Source of the DNA: Actinokineospora enzanensis DSM 44649
GTDB taxonomy: Bacteria; Actinomycetota; Actinomycetes; Mycobacteriales; Pseudonocardiaceae
DNA: 64,000 bases
Direction of reading: 5' to 3'
Assembly: GCF_000374445.1 (NCBI RefSeq)
Contig: NZ_KB894407.1
Span: 62,001-126,000, forward strand
The translations under genes were made by a program, and so were the position numbers. This document shows positions 17,164 to 24,603 of this stretch, in pieces (position 1 is the first letter of the stretch; each line of letters begins with the position of its first letter). The notes beneath the pieces are model-generated. The model saw only the letters and a list, made by a program, of their open reading frames with translations, did no database searches and was not told the origin of the DNA.

Positions 17164-18584
17164 GCCCCGTCCCCGACCCGGTCGAGCGCGTGTCCGTCCC
17201 GTTCCACGGCCGGGGTTCGGGTGAGGCCGAGCTGACCTGGGGACAGATCGGGATCTGGCAGGCGATCGAGCGGTCCGGCGAGTCCCGGACCATGGGCGGG
17301 ACGACGGCCCTGCCGCCCGGGATCGAGGTGGAATCGGTCGCGGGCGTGCTGGGCGCGCTGGTGGGACGGCACCAGGCGTTGCGGACCCGGCTGGTGCTCA
17401 CGCCGGGACGGCCCCGGCAGCGGGTGTCGACCTCGGGCGAGCTGACGCTGGAGGTCTTCGAGTCGTCGTCGCCCGCGGCCGTCGCGGCGGCCGTGCAGGA
17501 GCGGTACGCGTCGGTGCCGTTCGACTACGAGCACGAGTGGCCGGTGCGGGCGGCCGTGGTCCGGCGGGACGGCGTGTCGACCCACATGGTCGTGGTGTAT
17601 CTGCACCTGTCGCTGGACGCGGGCGGGCTGGAGGTGCTGATCGGCGAACTGGGACAGGACCCGGCGACCCTGCCGCCGGTCACGGCCGTGCAACCGCTGG
17701 AACAGGCGCGGTCCCAGCGGGAACCGGCGGCGTTGCGGCAGTCGGCGAACTCGTTGCGATATCTGGAACACGTGTTGCGAACCGTCTCACCCCTGCGTTT
17801 CGGGCCGCCCCGGGAGGACCGGGATCCCACTTTCCGGATGGTCCGGTTCCGCTCGCCCGCCACCCGGCTGGCCGTGGACGCGATCGCTCGCCGGGCCGGG
17901 ATCAGCACCTCCCCGGTGCTGCTGGCGTGCTTCGCGGTGGCGCTGGCGCGGGCCGGGGCGAGCAATCCGGTGATGGCGATGCTGATGGTGAGCAACCGGT
18001 TCCGGCCGGGCTTCGCCGACTCGGTGAGCACGATCGTGCAGATCAGCCCCTACCTGATCGACGTGGCCGACGTGACGCTGGGTGAGGCCGTGGCGCGGGC
18101 CGCGCGCAGCACCATGAACGCCTACAAGCACGCCTACTACGACCCGGACGCGCAGGACGAGGTGGTCGACCGGGTGATCGCCTCGCGCGGCGAGGCGGTG
18201 GACTTCTCCTGCTTCTACAACGACCGCCGCAAGTCCGATCGCGCGCCTGCCGTGGGTCTTGACCCGACGGTGGCGGAGCTGGCGTCCGCTGTGGACCGGT
18301 CCGAAGTGCACTGGGAAGACGAGCCGGGGATGCCTCGGCAGAAGCTGTACCTGCACGTCGACAACACAGTCGACCCGCTGGGCGATCCTGCGATCGAGTT
18401 CACCATGTCGGTGGACACCCGTTACTTCACCGCGGACGAGACCGAGGCCGTGGTGCGCGGCTTCGAGTCGGTCGCGGTGAGCACCGCCCTCGACCCCGAC
18501 ACGCCCACCGGCGTGTGGGTCGAGACCAGGTTCCCGGCGACCGCCGGAGCCGGGGCGGACACTGGCGAGGGAGGTGCTCCATGA
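17157..18584 (+). CDS. Stand-alone condensation-domain-like protein 2
   Basis: This 475-residue paralogue of the 10140 protein has N-terminal RGSGEAELTWGQIGIWQAIE, a core motif YLHLSLDAGGLEVLI (second His and Asp kept, first His replaced by Leu) and CFYNDRRKS. It shares VSNRFRPGFADSVSTI with NNRFRQSLLGSVSTM of protein 1. Like that protein it is free-standing. Two such proteins in one operon suggest two bond-forming steps, or one active enzyme with a partner. The start is ATG 17157, or GTG 17160, which overlaps the E1 beta stop. It is the last sizeable gene of the operon. Confidence 0.85.
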   Translation: MVSPVPDPVERVSVPFHGRGSGEAELTWGQIGIWQAIERSGESRTMGGTTALPPGIEVESVAGVLGALVGRHQALRTRLVLTPGRPRQRVSTSGELTLEVFESSSPAAVAAAVQERYASVPFDYEHEWPVRAAVVRRDGVSTHMVVVYLHLSLDAGGLEVLIGELGQDPATLPPVTAVQPLEQARSQREPAALRQSANSLRYLEHVLRTVSPLRFGPPREDRDPTFRMVRFRSPATRLAVDAIARRAGISTSPVLLACFAVALARAGASNPVMAMLMVSNRFRPGFADSVSTIVQISPYLIDVADVTLGEAVARAARSTMNAYKHAYYDPDAQDEVVDRVIASRGEAVDFSCFYNDRRKSDRAPAVGLDPTVAELASAVDRSEVHWEDEPGMPRQKLYLHVDNTVDPLGDPAIEFTMSVDTRYFTADETEAVVRGFESVAVSTALDPDTPTGVWVETRFPATAGAGADTGEGGAP

Positions 18585-18598
18585 TCGAGATCAAGTGA
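18581..18598 (+). other. Five-codon open frame overlapping the condensation protein stop
   Basis: ATG at 18581 overlaps the preceding TGA and opens MIEIK followed by TGA. The DrrA-like ATPase of this cluster starts MIEVK, so this may be the leftover start of a deleted ATPase gene; chance is equally possible. Confidence 0.25.
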
Positions 18599-18644
18599 CC
18601 TCCGCGGTAGCGCGGAGCAACCTCCACGCATCGGGACAGACGGA

Positions 18645-18676
18645 GCGCGGGGGTCGGGACGACCCGGCCCCCGCGC
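18645..18676 (+). terminator. Strong hairpin after the 10140-18584 operon
   Basis: GCGCGGGGGTCGGG and CCCGGCCCCCGCGC pair over 14 bases with one G-T wobble and an ACGA loop. A smaller perfect stem (CTCCGCG/CGCGGAG) precedes it at 18600-18617. It separates the condensation operon from the flavoprotein gene. Confidence 0.75.
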
Positions 18677-18698
18677 CCCCTTACCACCGGGAAGTGGC

Positions 18699-20522
18699 AT
18701 GCACGGGTTCCCCGCCGTCCACGAGGTCTGCGTCGTCGGCGCGGGCCCGCGCGGCCTGAGCGTGGTGGAGCGGCTCTGCGCCAACGCGACCGGGCCGCTG
18801 GTGATCCACCTGGTCGACCCGTACGCCGGGCGGGGGAGTCGGGTGTGGTCGGTCGACCAGCCGGGTTCGCTGCTGATGAACACCATCGCCTGCCAGGTGT
18901 CGATGTTCACCGACGCGAGCGTGGCGTGCACGGGGCCGATCGTGCCGGGTCCGTCGCTGTACGAGTGGGCGCAGGGGGTCACCGATCCCCGGTTCGAGGC
19001 CGAGGCGCGCTCGTTGACACCGAACTCGTACCCGACGCGGGCGTTCTACGGGCATTACCTGGACTGGGTGCTCGACCGGGTGTGTCGGACGGCGCCCGCG
19101 GGGGTGTCCGTGCGGGTGCACCGGCGGACGGCGGTGGAGCTGGTCGAGGCGCCGGACGGCGGCCAGGCCGTGCTGCTGGACGACGGATCCGCTGTGGATG
19201 GTCTGGCGGCGGTGGTCCTGGCGCAGGGGCATGTGCAGATGCCGTTGGGTGCGGGGGAGCGGGTGCTCGCGGATCTCGCGGTGGCGCAGGGGCTGTGGTA
19301 CTGGGGTCCGGGGAACCCGGCGGAGATGAACCTGGGCGCGCTGATGCCCGCGGAGCCGGTGGCGGTGCGCGGGTTGGGGCTGGCGTTCTTCGACGTGTTG
19401 ACGTTGTTGACGGTGGATCGGGGCGGGCGGTTCGCCCGTCGATCCGATGGTTCGCTGGCCTATGTACCGTCCGGTCGGGAGCCGTCGATCGTGGCCGGTT
19501 CACGGCGTGGGGTGCCGTATCACGCGCGGGGCGAGAACGAGAAGGGCGCGTTCGGACGGCATGAGCCGCGTTTCCTGACCCCCTCGGTGATCGAGTCGCT
19601 GCGTTCCCGGCCCGCGGTGTCGTTCCGGGACGACATCTGGCCGTTGATCGCCCGCGAGGTGGAGCTGGTCTATTACACAGCGCTCGTGGGTGCTGAACCT
19701 GCTGCGCGGTTCATGGCGGGAGAAGTGGAACTCCCGGTTCCTCGGTGGGACTGGTCGACTATCGCCTGTCCGCACGAGGGCCGCCGGTTCGATTCCCCGG
19801 CCTCCTTCGATTCCTGGCTGTTGGATCTGCTGCGCGCGGATGTGGTGCGCGCGTATGGCGGGAATGTCGGCGATCCGGTCAAGGCCGCGCTGGATGTCCT
19901 GCGCGACCTGCGCAACGAGATCCGGTTGGCGGTCGACCACGGCGGCGTGACCGGCTCGTCCTATCGGTCCGATCTGGACGGTTGGTACACGCCGCTCAAC
20001 GCCTTCCTGTCCATCGGGCCACCGGCGAGTCGGGTGGCCGAGCTGGTGGCGTTGATCGAGGCGGGCGTGGTGCGGATCGTCGGTCCCGGGATGCGGGTCG
20101 TGGTGGGGGATGGCGGGTTCGAGGTGAGCTCGCCGGTGGTGGCGGGCTCGGCGGTGGTGACCGAGGCGTTGATCGAGGCCCGGCTGCCCGAGGTCGACAT
20201 CCGGCGCACCGGCGACCCGTTGCTCACCCGCCTGCGCGAGTCCGGCGACTGCGCTCCTTATCGGCTCGCGGATCCGGACGGTCCGGTGGAGACCGGCGGC
20301 CTGGCGATCACCGAACGGCCGTACCACCTGCTCGACGCGGCGGGGCGGGCCCATCCCCGGCGGTTCGCGTTCGGCGTGCCCACGGAGTCGGTCCACTGGG
20401 TCACGGCGGCGGGGATCCGGCCCGGGGTGAACTCGGTGATCCTGGCCGACGCGGACGCGATCGCCCGCGCTTCGCTGGCGGTTCCGGCGGTCACGCGCGC
20501 CGTCGTGGGCCGACCGGCTTGA
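18699..20522 (+). CDS. FAD/NAD(P)-binding monooxygenase, likely CreE-type (aspartate to nitrosuccinate)
   Basis: This 607-residue flavoprotein has the dinucleotide motif CVVGAGPRGLSVVERL at residues 10-25, then VWSVDQPGSLLMNTIACQVS, GPSLYEWAQG and NSYPTRAFYGHYLDWV. These stretches resemble CreE/FzmM flavoproteins, which oxidise the amine of L-aspartate to nitrosuccinate; that comparison is from memory of the family. The key support is the neighbour: a fumarase-superfamily lyase that fits CreD, the second enzyme. If right, the pair supplies nitrous acid for N-N bond formation or diazotisation. The general FAD/NAD(P)-binding family is broad, so the specific call needs a tree. It is separated from the upstream operon by a hairpin. 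Confidence 0.75.
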   Translation: MHGFPAVHEVCVVGAGPRGLSVVERLCANATGPLVIHLVDPYAGRGSRVWSVDQPGSLLMNTIACQVSMFTDASVACTGPIVPGPSLYEWAQGVTDPRFEAEARSLTPNSYPTRAFYGHYLDWVLDRVCRTAPAGVSVRVHRRTAVELVEAPDGGQAVLLDDGSAVDGLAAVVLAQGHVQMPLGAGERVLADLAVAQGLWYWGPGNPAEMNLGALMPAEPVAVRGLGLAFFDVLTLLTVDRGGRFARRSDGSLAYVPSGREPSIVAGSRRGVPYHARGENEKGAFGRHEPRFLTPSVIESLRSRPAVSFRDDIWPLIAREVELVYYTALVGAEPAARFMAGEVELPVPRWDWSTIACPHEGRRFDSPASFDSWLLDLLRADVVRAYGGNVGDPVKAALDVLRDLRNEIRLAVDHGGVTGSSYRSDLDGWYTPLNAFLSIGPPASRVAELVALIEAGVVRIVGPGMRVVVGDGGFEVSSPVVAGSAVVTEALIEARLPEVDIRRTGDPLLTRLRESGDCAPYRLADPDGPVETGGLAITERPYHLLDAAGRAHPRRFAFGVPTESVHWVTAAGIRPGVNSVILADADAIARASLAVPAVTRAVVGRPA

Positions 20523-20627
20523 GCGTTTCGCCACACGGTCGACGTGGACCGCTCACGGCAGGCAGACCCGTTGGTAGCCACTAGGATGAGCAGCGGGATT
20601 GATCGACGATCGGTGTGAGGGAGACTC

Positions 20628-21959
20628 GTGGTCGGGACGGACAGTGGGCTGTTGGCGCCGGTGTGGGCTGGGACCGAGGTGTCCGAGATCGTGACCGACG
20701 AGGCCTGGGTCGTCGCGATGGTCGAGGTCGAGGTCGCGCTTGCTCGGGCGCAGGCGGAGCTGGGAGTGATCCCGGCGGAGGCCGCCGCCGCGATCGGTGA
20801 AGCGGTCGCCGAGCTTGATGTCGTCGACTTGGCGGTGAAAGCCCGGGGCGGGGCGAACCCGGTGGTGGCGTTCGTGACCGCGTTCACCGCGTGCGTGCCC
20901 GGCGAGGCCGCCGAGTACGTGCACCGGGGCAGCACGAGCCAGGACATCCTGGACTCGGCCGCCATGCTCATCACCTCGCGCGCTTTCGCCCTCATCGACC
21001 GCGACCTCGTCAACACCGCCGAAGCCCTGGCCCGGCTCGCCGACCGGTACCGGGACGCGGTGATGGCCGGGCGGACCCTCACCCAGCACGCCGTCCCGGT
21101 CACCTTCGGGCTCAAGGCGGCGGGCTGGCTCACCCTCGTGGTCGACGCTCTGTCCCGGCTGCGCGCGGTGGTGTTGCCCGCCCAGCTCGGTGGGGCGGCG
21201 GGCACCTTGGCGTCCTATGTGGAGTACTCCGGCGATCCCGGCCACGGGCCCCGGCTCAGCGCCGAGTTCGCTCGGCGGCTCGGGCTGGTGGAGGCTGTCG
21301 TTCCCTGGCACGCGTTGCGCACGCCGTATGCCGACATCGGGGGTGTGTGCTCGATCATCACCGGGGCGTTGGGCAAGATCGCGCTCGACGTGCAGGGCAT
21401 GTCCCGCACCGAGGTCGCCGAGGTGGTCGAACCCTCCGCCGAGGGGCGGGGCGTGTCGTCGGCGATGCCGCAGAAGCGCAACCCGGTCCTGGCCACCCTC
21501 GTCATGTCCGCTGCCCGCCAGGTCCCCCTCCAGGCGACGATCCTCACCCAGTCCATGATCGCCGAGGACGAGCGCGCGCCGGGCGCTTGGCACGCGGAGT
21601 GGCAGCCGCTCCGCGAGATTCTCCGTCTGACCGGTGGGGCTGCGGCCACGGCCGCCGAACTGGCGGCGGGCCTGGAGGTCTTCCCCGATCGCCTCCGCGA
21701 GAACCTGGCCATCACCGGTGGCACGATCGTCTCCGAACGGCTCAACGTCGCTCTCGCGCCGGTGTTGGGGAAGGCCGAGGCCAAGAAGCTTCTCGGCAGG
21801 CTTTCTCGTGAACCCGACTTCGCCGAGGCTCTGCGCGCTGCCCCCGAACTGTCCTCGGTGGACGTCGACGCGCTGCTCGATCCGGCGGGCTACCTCGGGG
21901 CGACCGATGCGCTCATCGAGCGTGCCCTTGCCTACCATCGTGAGGTCGTTGGCCACTAG
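20628..21959 (+). CDS. Fumarase/aspartase-superfamily lyase, likely CreD-type nitrosuccinate lyase
   Basis: This 443-residue lyase has the superfamily signature SSAMPQKRNPV near residue 280 and HRGSTSQDILDSA near residue 98, and is closest by eye to 3-carboxy-cis,cis-muconate cycloisomerase/adenylosuccinate lyase-type proteins. CreD enzymes are usually annotated that way; they eliminate nitrous acid from nitrosuccinate, giving fumarate. No protocatechuate (pca) genes are nearby, which argues against a catabolic role. The GTG start at 20628 has a GAGGGAG RBS. The 105-base gap from the flavoprotein allows either read-through or its own promoter. It is convergent with the acetyltransferase. Confidence 0.78.
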   Translation: MVGTDSGLLAPVWAGTEVSEIVTDEAWVVAMVEVEVALARAQAELGVIPAEAAAAIGEAVAELDVVDLAVKARGGANPVVAFVTAFTACVPGEAAEYVHRGSTSQDILDSAAMLITSRAFALIDRDLVNTAEALARLADRYRDAVMAGRTLTQHAVPVTFGLKAAGWLTLVVDALSRLRAVVLPAQLGGAAGTLASYVEYSGDPGHGPRLSAEFARRLGLVEAVVPWHALRTPYADIGGVCSIITGALGKIALDVQGMSRTEVAEVVEPSAEGRGVSSAMPQKRNPVLATLVMSAARQVPLQATILTQSMIAEDERAPGAWHAEWQPLREILRLTGGAAATAAELAAGLEVFPDRLRENLAITGGTIVSERLNVALAPVLGKAEAKKLLGRLSREPDFAEALRAAPELSSVDVDALLDPAGYLGATDALIERALAYHREVVGH

Positions 21960-22000
21960 GGTCCCTCCCGCCTCGATCGCGTCCTGCCTGGGGCGCACCA

Positions 22001-23176
22001 CTAGATATACGTGCCGCACCACGGTGTCGTCTCCGTGGCGAACAGGCGGTCGGCGGTGGCCAGGACGTCGCGGTGGACGGTGATGTGGCCGGTGGCGGCC
22101 AGGGCGGAGGGACGGGCGCCGCCCAGGTAGAGGGCCGCGAGGGTGTCGACGGCCATGGTCAGGTGGGCGGGCTCGGTGGTGCGGCACGCGCCCGCCCGGC
22201 TGATCAGGTAGTGGCCGGAGTTGGCGGGCAGCAGCGGGTCCCGTACGTCGATCACCACCGGGTTCTCGCCGTGGTAGCCGCGGATCGCCAGGGCGGCGGG
22301 GACGTCGACGAGGCGGAGCCAGAGTTCGGGGCGGACGCGGTCGGTCCGGCAGGCCCGAAGGTCCGGGCAGAGCCATCGGATCGGCTCGTCCAGCGGGCGG
22401 GCCCGGAGGATCACCTGGTCCACGAGCGGGACGGCCAGCAGGTACCGGGTCAGGCCTGCCCAGCCCGGGGCGGAGGCGCTGTGCAGGTCCGCCACGTCCA
22501 GGACGGTCCGGTCCGCCTGTGCTTGCACGGAATACAGTGCGAACGCGTCCTCGCTCGATGCTCCGGAGTGGACGGCCAGGAGCAGTCGCGGGTCGGATCG
22601 GGCGGTCAGGCGGTACAGGGCGGCGAGGTGGTCGGGGCGGTCGACCATGCCCGGACGGGTGCGCATGCGCCGATACAGCTCGGGTACCGACTCCGCGTCC
22701 GTTTCCAGTTCGCTGATCCGGACCCGGCCTGCCGCGTTGGCGGTAGCCTGTGGACTGTCCACTTCGATGTCCCGGCACCACGTCGCGATGCCGAAGCCGA
22801 GACGCCGATACAGGGTGTCCGCGCTCGACCGCAGGATCACCACGGGTTCGACGACCGACCGCAGGAGATCTCCGAGCAGTTCGGTGGCAACACCCCGCCG
22901 CGTGTGGGTCGGGTGCACCGCCATCCGTCCGACGGCGCGAGCCGGGAGTCGGCCGCCGGGGACATGGACGTGGTTGGGTGTGCTGTGGCAGGTGCCGACC
23001 AGCTCGCCGCCGGTGTACGCGCCCAGTGTGCCGTCCGGGTCGATGGTGCCCGCGAGCACCGACCACTCCTCGTCGCCGGTCGGTGGACCGTGTGTGGCCA
23101 ACCGGAACAGGTCGACGGATCGGCGGTGCTCCTCGGTGGGGACCGGGCGCACGGACACCGGCTCTCGCTCGCTCAT
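22001..23176 (-). CDS. Eis-like GNAT N-acetyltransferase
   Basis: This 391-residue protein has the Eis layout: an N-terminal GNAT domain with acetyl-CoA loop RMAVHPTHTRRGVATELL (near residues 85-102), a second GNAT-like domain, and a C-terminal sterol-carrier-like region ending in TPWCGTYI, whose free C-terminus acts as base in Eis. Eis proteins acetylate amines on aminoglycosides, peptides or lysines. It lies downstream of the lanthipeptide precursor in the same orientation, separated by a hairpin. It could modify the lanthipeptide, give resistance, or be unrelated. Confidence 0.87.
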   Translation of the reverse strand: MSEREPVSVRPVPTEEHRRSVDLFRLATHGPPTGDEEWSVLAGTIDPDGTLGAYTGGELVGTCHSTPNHVHVPGGRLPARAVGRMAVHPTHTRRGVATELLGDLLRSVVEPVVILRSSADTLYRRLGFGIATWCRDIEVDSPQATANAAGRVRISELETDAESVPELYRRMRTRPGMVDRPDHLAALYRLTARSDPRLLLAVHSGASSEDAFALYSVQAQADRTVLDVADLHSASAPGWAGLTRYLLAVPLVDQVILRARPLDEPIRWLCPDLRACRTDRVRPELWLRLVDVPAALAIRGYHGENPVVIDVRDPLLPANSGHYLISRAGACRTTEPAHLTMAVDTLAALYLGGARPSALAATGHITVHRDVLATADRLFATETTPWCGTYI

Positions 23177-23210
23177 ACGGCACTCCAGCGGTGACGGGGT
23201 CGCGGCGGGT

Positions 23211-23241
23211 GGTCGTGGCCGACGGTGCGTCGGCCACGACC
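23211..23241 (-). terminator. 13-bp perfect hairpin between the precursor peptide and acetyltransferase genes
   Basis: GGTCGTGGCCGAC (23211-23223) and GTCGGCCACGACC (23229-23241) are exact complements with a 5-base loop, seven bases past the precursor stop. It would end or attenuate transcription before the acetyltransferase, or protect the precursor mRNA 3' end. Confidence 0.7.
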
Positions 23242-23247
23242 GTCAGG

Positions 23248-23379
23248 TCACTCCGCGATCGGGGCGAAGAGGGTCTTGCCGGAGGTGCAGCGCACGCTGA
23301 CACCGCTGGTGGCCAGCAGTCCCAGCTCCTCGTCGGCGTTCTCGACGGGCAGGTTCTGCAGGTCCAGGATCTCGTTCAT
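23248..23379 (-). CDS. lanA: Class III lanthipeptide precursor peptide
   Basis: This 43-residue peptide starts MNEILDLQNLPVE; ILDLQ-L is the leader motif that class III LanKC synthetases recognise. After an acidic stretch (ENADEELG) comes GLLATSGVSVRCTSGKTL, which contains S-G-V-S-V-R-C, the exact SxxSxxC arrangement that forms labionin or lanthionine rings, with further Thr and Ser residues. It has one Cys only and ends FAPIAE. The ATG at 23379 has an AAGGAG RBS. It lies 30 bases after the MFS exporter gene and downstream of LanKC in the same orientation; precursors more often come first. The leader cleavage site is not evident, though after DEELG or in LLATSG is plausible. Confidence 0.87.
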   Translation of the reverse strand: MNEILDLQNLPVENADEELGLLATSGVSVRCTSGKTLFAPIAE

Positions 23380-23409
23380 CGTCGTTCTCCTTGTCCTCTC
23401 GTGCTCCGG

Positions 23410-24600
23410 TCATCCGTTGACCGGACATCTCCGGGGCCGCGCGCCGAACGCGGCGAACCCGGCCAGCAGCAGGCCGAAGCCCAGGACCACGACCTCGGCG
23501 GGCAACCGGTCCAGCAGGAACGCGCCGACCAGCGGCCCGAGCGCGGGCACCACCTGCGGCACGACCTGGTAGACCAGCTGCACGCGGCCGGTCAGTGCGG
23601 GCGGCGTGACCCGCAGCAGGGTCGTCTGGGTCACCGTCTGGGCGGGTGGGCCGCCCAGACCGCAGATCCCGATCAGGGCGCAGACCCACGCGACGTCGCC
23701 GAGCGCGACCGGCAGTGACAACACCGCCGCGGCCCAGACGACGGTCACGCCCAGTACCAGGGTGCGGGCGGGTACGCGCCGGACCGCGGGACCGGTGAGG
23801 GCCGAGCCCGCCAGGTTCGCCAGTGCACCGACCGCCAGCACCACGCCGGTCTGCGCGCCCCGACCCTGGTCCTGGAACACCGCCAGCAGCACCAGCACCA
23901 CGCCGCCGAACACGAAGTTGCCGACGACCGCCGCGCTCACCAGGTATCTCGGCAGCGGCGCGGTCCACAGGAACCGCCACCCGGCCACTGCCTCCCCGGG
24001 CCGGATCCGGTCCGGTCGCGATTCGCGGGCCAGGCGCAGGGGTGCCACGCACGCCGCCGACACCAGGAAGGACACGGTGTCGAGCAGGAACGGCAACGGC
24101 GGTGACCACGCGTAGCAGGCCGCGCCGACCAGTGGCCCGACGATGCTCGCCACCGCGAACCGCGCCTGGTTGACCGACAGCGCGGCGGTCAGCCGGTCCG
24201 GGGGCACGACCTGTCGGAACGCGGCCGTGCTCGCCGCCGCGAACACCACTCCCAGCGCGCTGGTGACCGCCGCGGTGCCGAACAACGCCGCCGGTCCGAG
24301 CCGGTGCGCCCATACCATCCAGACCAGCAGCCCGGACACCGCCGCGCGCGCCAGGTCCGCGACGACCATGACCGGCCGCGGGCCGAGCCGGTCGATCACC
24401 AGCCCGGCCGCGGGCACGACCGCGACCGCGGCCGCCGCCTCGACGAAGGTGGTCAGCCCGACGGCCGACGCGCTGTGCAGCTCACCGAGCACCACCAGCG
24501 GCAGCGCCACCATCGACGCCAGGGAACCGACGGTGGACAGCGCCTGGGCCAGCCAGAGCCGCAGATACCCGCGGTCGCGGTAGTGGGTGAGGACGCCCAT
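23410..24600 (-). CDS. MFS efflux transporter
   Basis: This 396-residue membrane protein has about 12 hydrophobic segments and an MFS loop motif IDRLGPRPVMVVADLAR near residues 69-85. The N-terminus RGYLRLWLAQALSTVGSLAS is typical of the MFS drug/enterobactin-exporter-like subfamily. It starts three bases after the LanKC stop and ends 30 bases before the precursor gene, so it is almost certainly in the lanthipeptide operon and probably exports the peptide. Class III clusters more often use ABC exporters, which makes this a variant. Confidence 0.88.
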   Translation of the reverse strand: MGVLTHYRDRGYLRLWLAQALSTVGSLASMVALPLVVLGELHSASAVGLTTFVEAAAAVAVVPAAGLVIDRLGPRPVMVVADLARAAVSGLLVWMVWAHRLGPAALFGTAAVTSALGVVFAAASTAAFRQVVPPDRLTAALSVNQARFAVASIVGPLVGAACYAWSPPLPFLLDTVSFLVSAACVAPLRLARESRPDRIRPGEAVAGWRFLWTAPLPRYLVSAAVVGNFVFGGVVLVLLAVFQDQGRGAQTGVVLAVGALANLAGSALTGPAVRRVPARTLVLGVTVVWAAAVLSLPVALGDVAWVCALIGICGLGGPPAQTVTQTTLLRVTPPALTGRVQLVYQVVPQVVPALGPLVGAFLLDRLPAEVVVLGFGLLLAGFAAFGARPRRCPVNG

Positions 24601-24603
24601 CGC

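Noticed and set aside
20628-21959. The lyase as protocatechuate-pathway PcaB.
   Set aside because: No other pca gene is nearby, and the flavoprotein neighbour fits a CreE/CreD pair better; not excluded by sequence alone.
20553-23303. A 916-codon minus-strand frame covering the lyase gene, the acetyltransferase frame region and the precursor.
   Set aside because: It is antisense to the lyase and out of frame with the Eis-like protein; translation shows only Arg/Gly/Pro-rich sequence.
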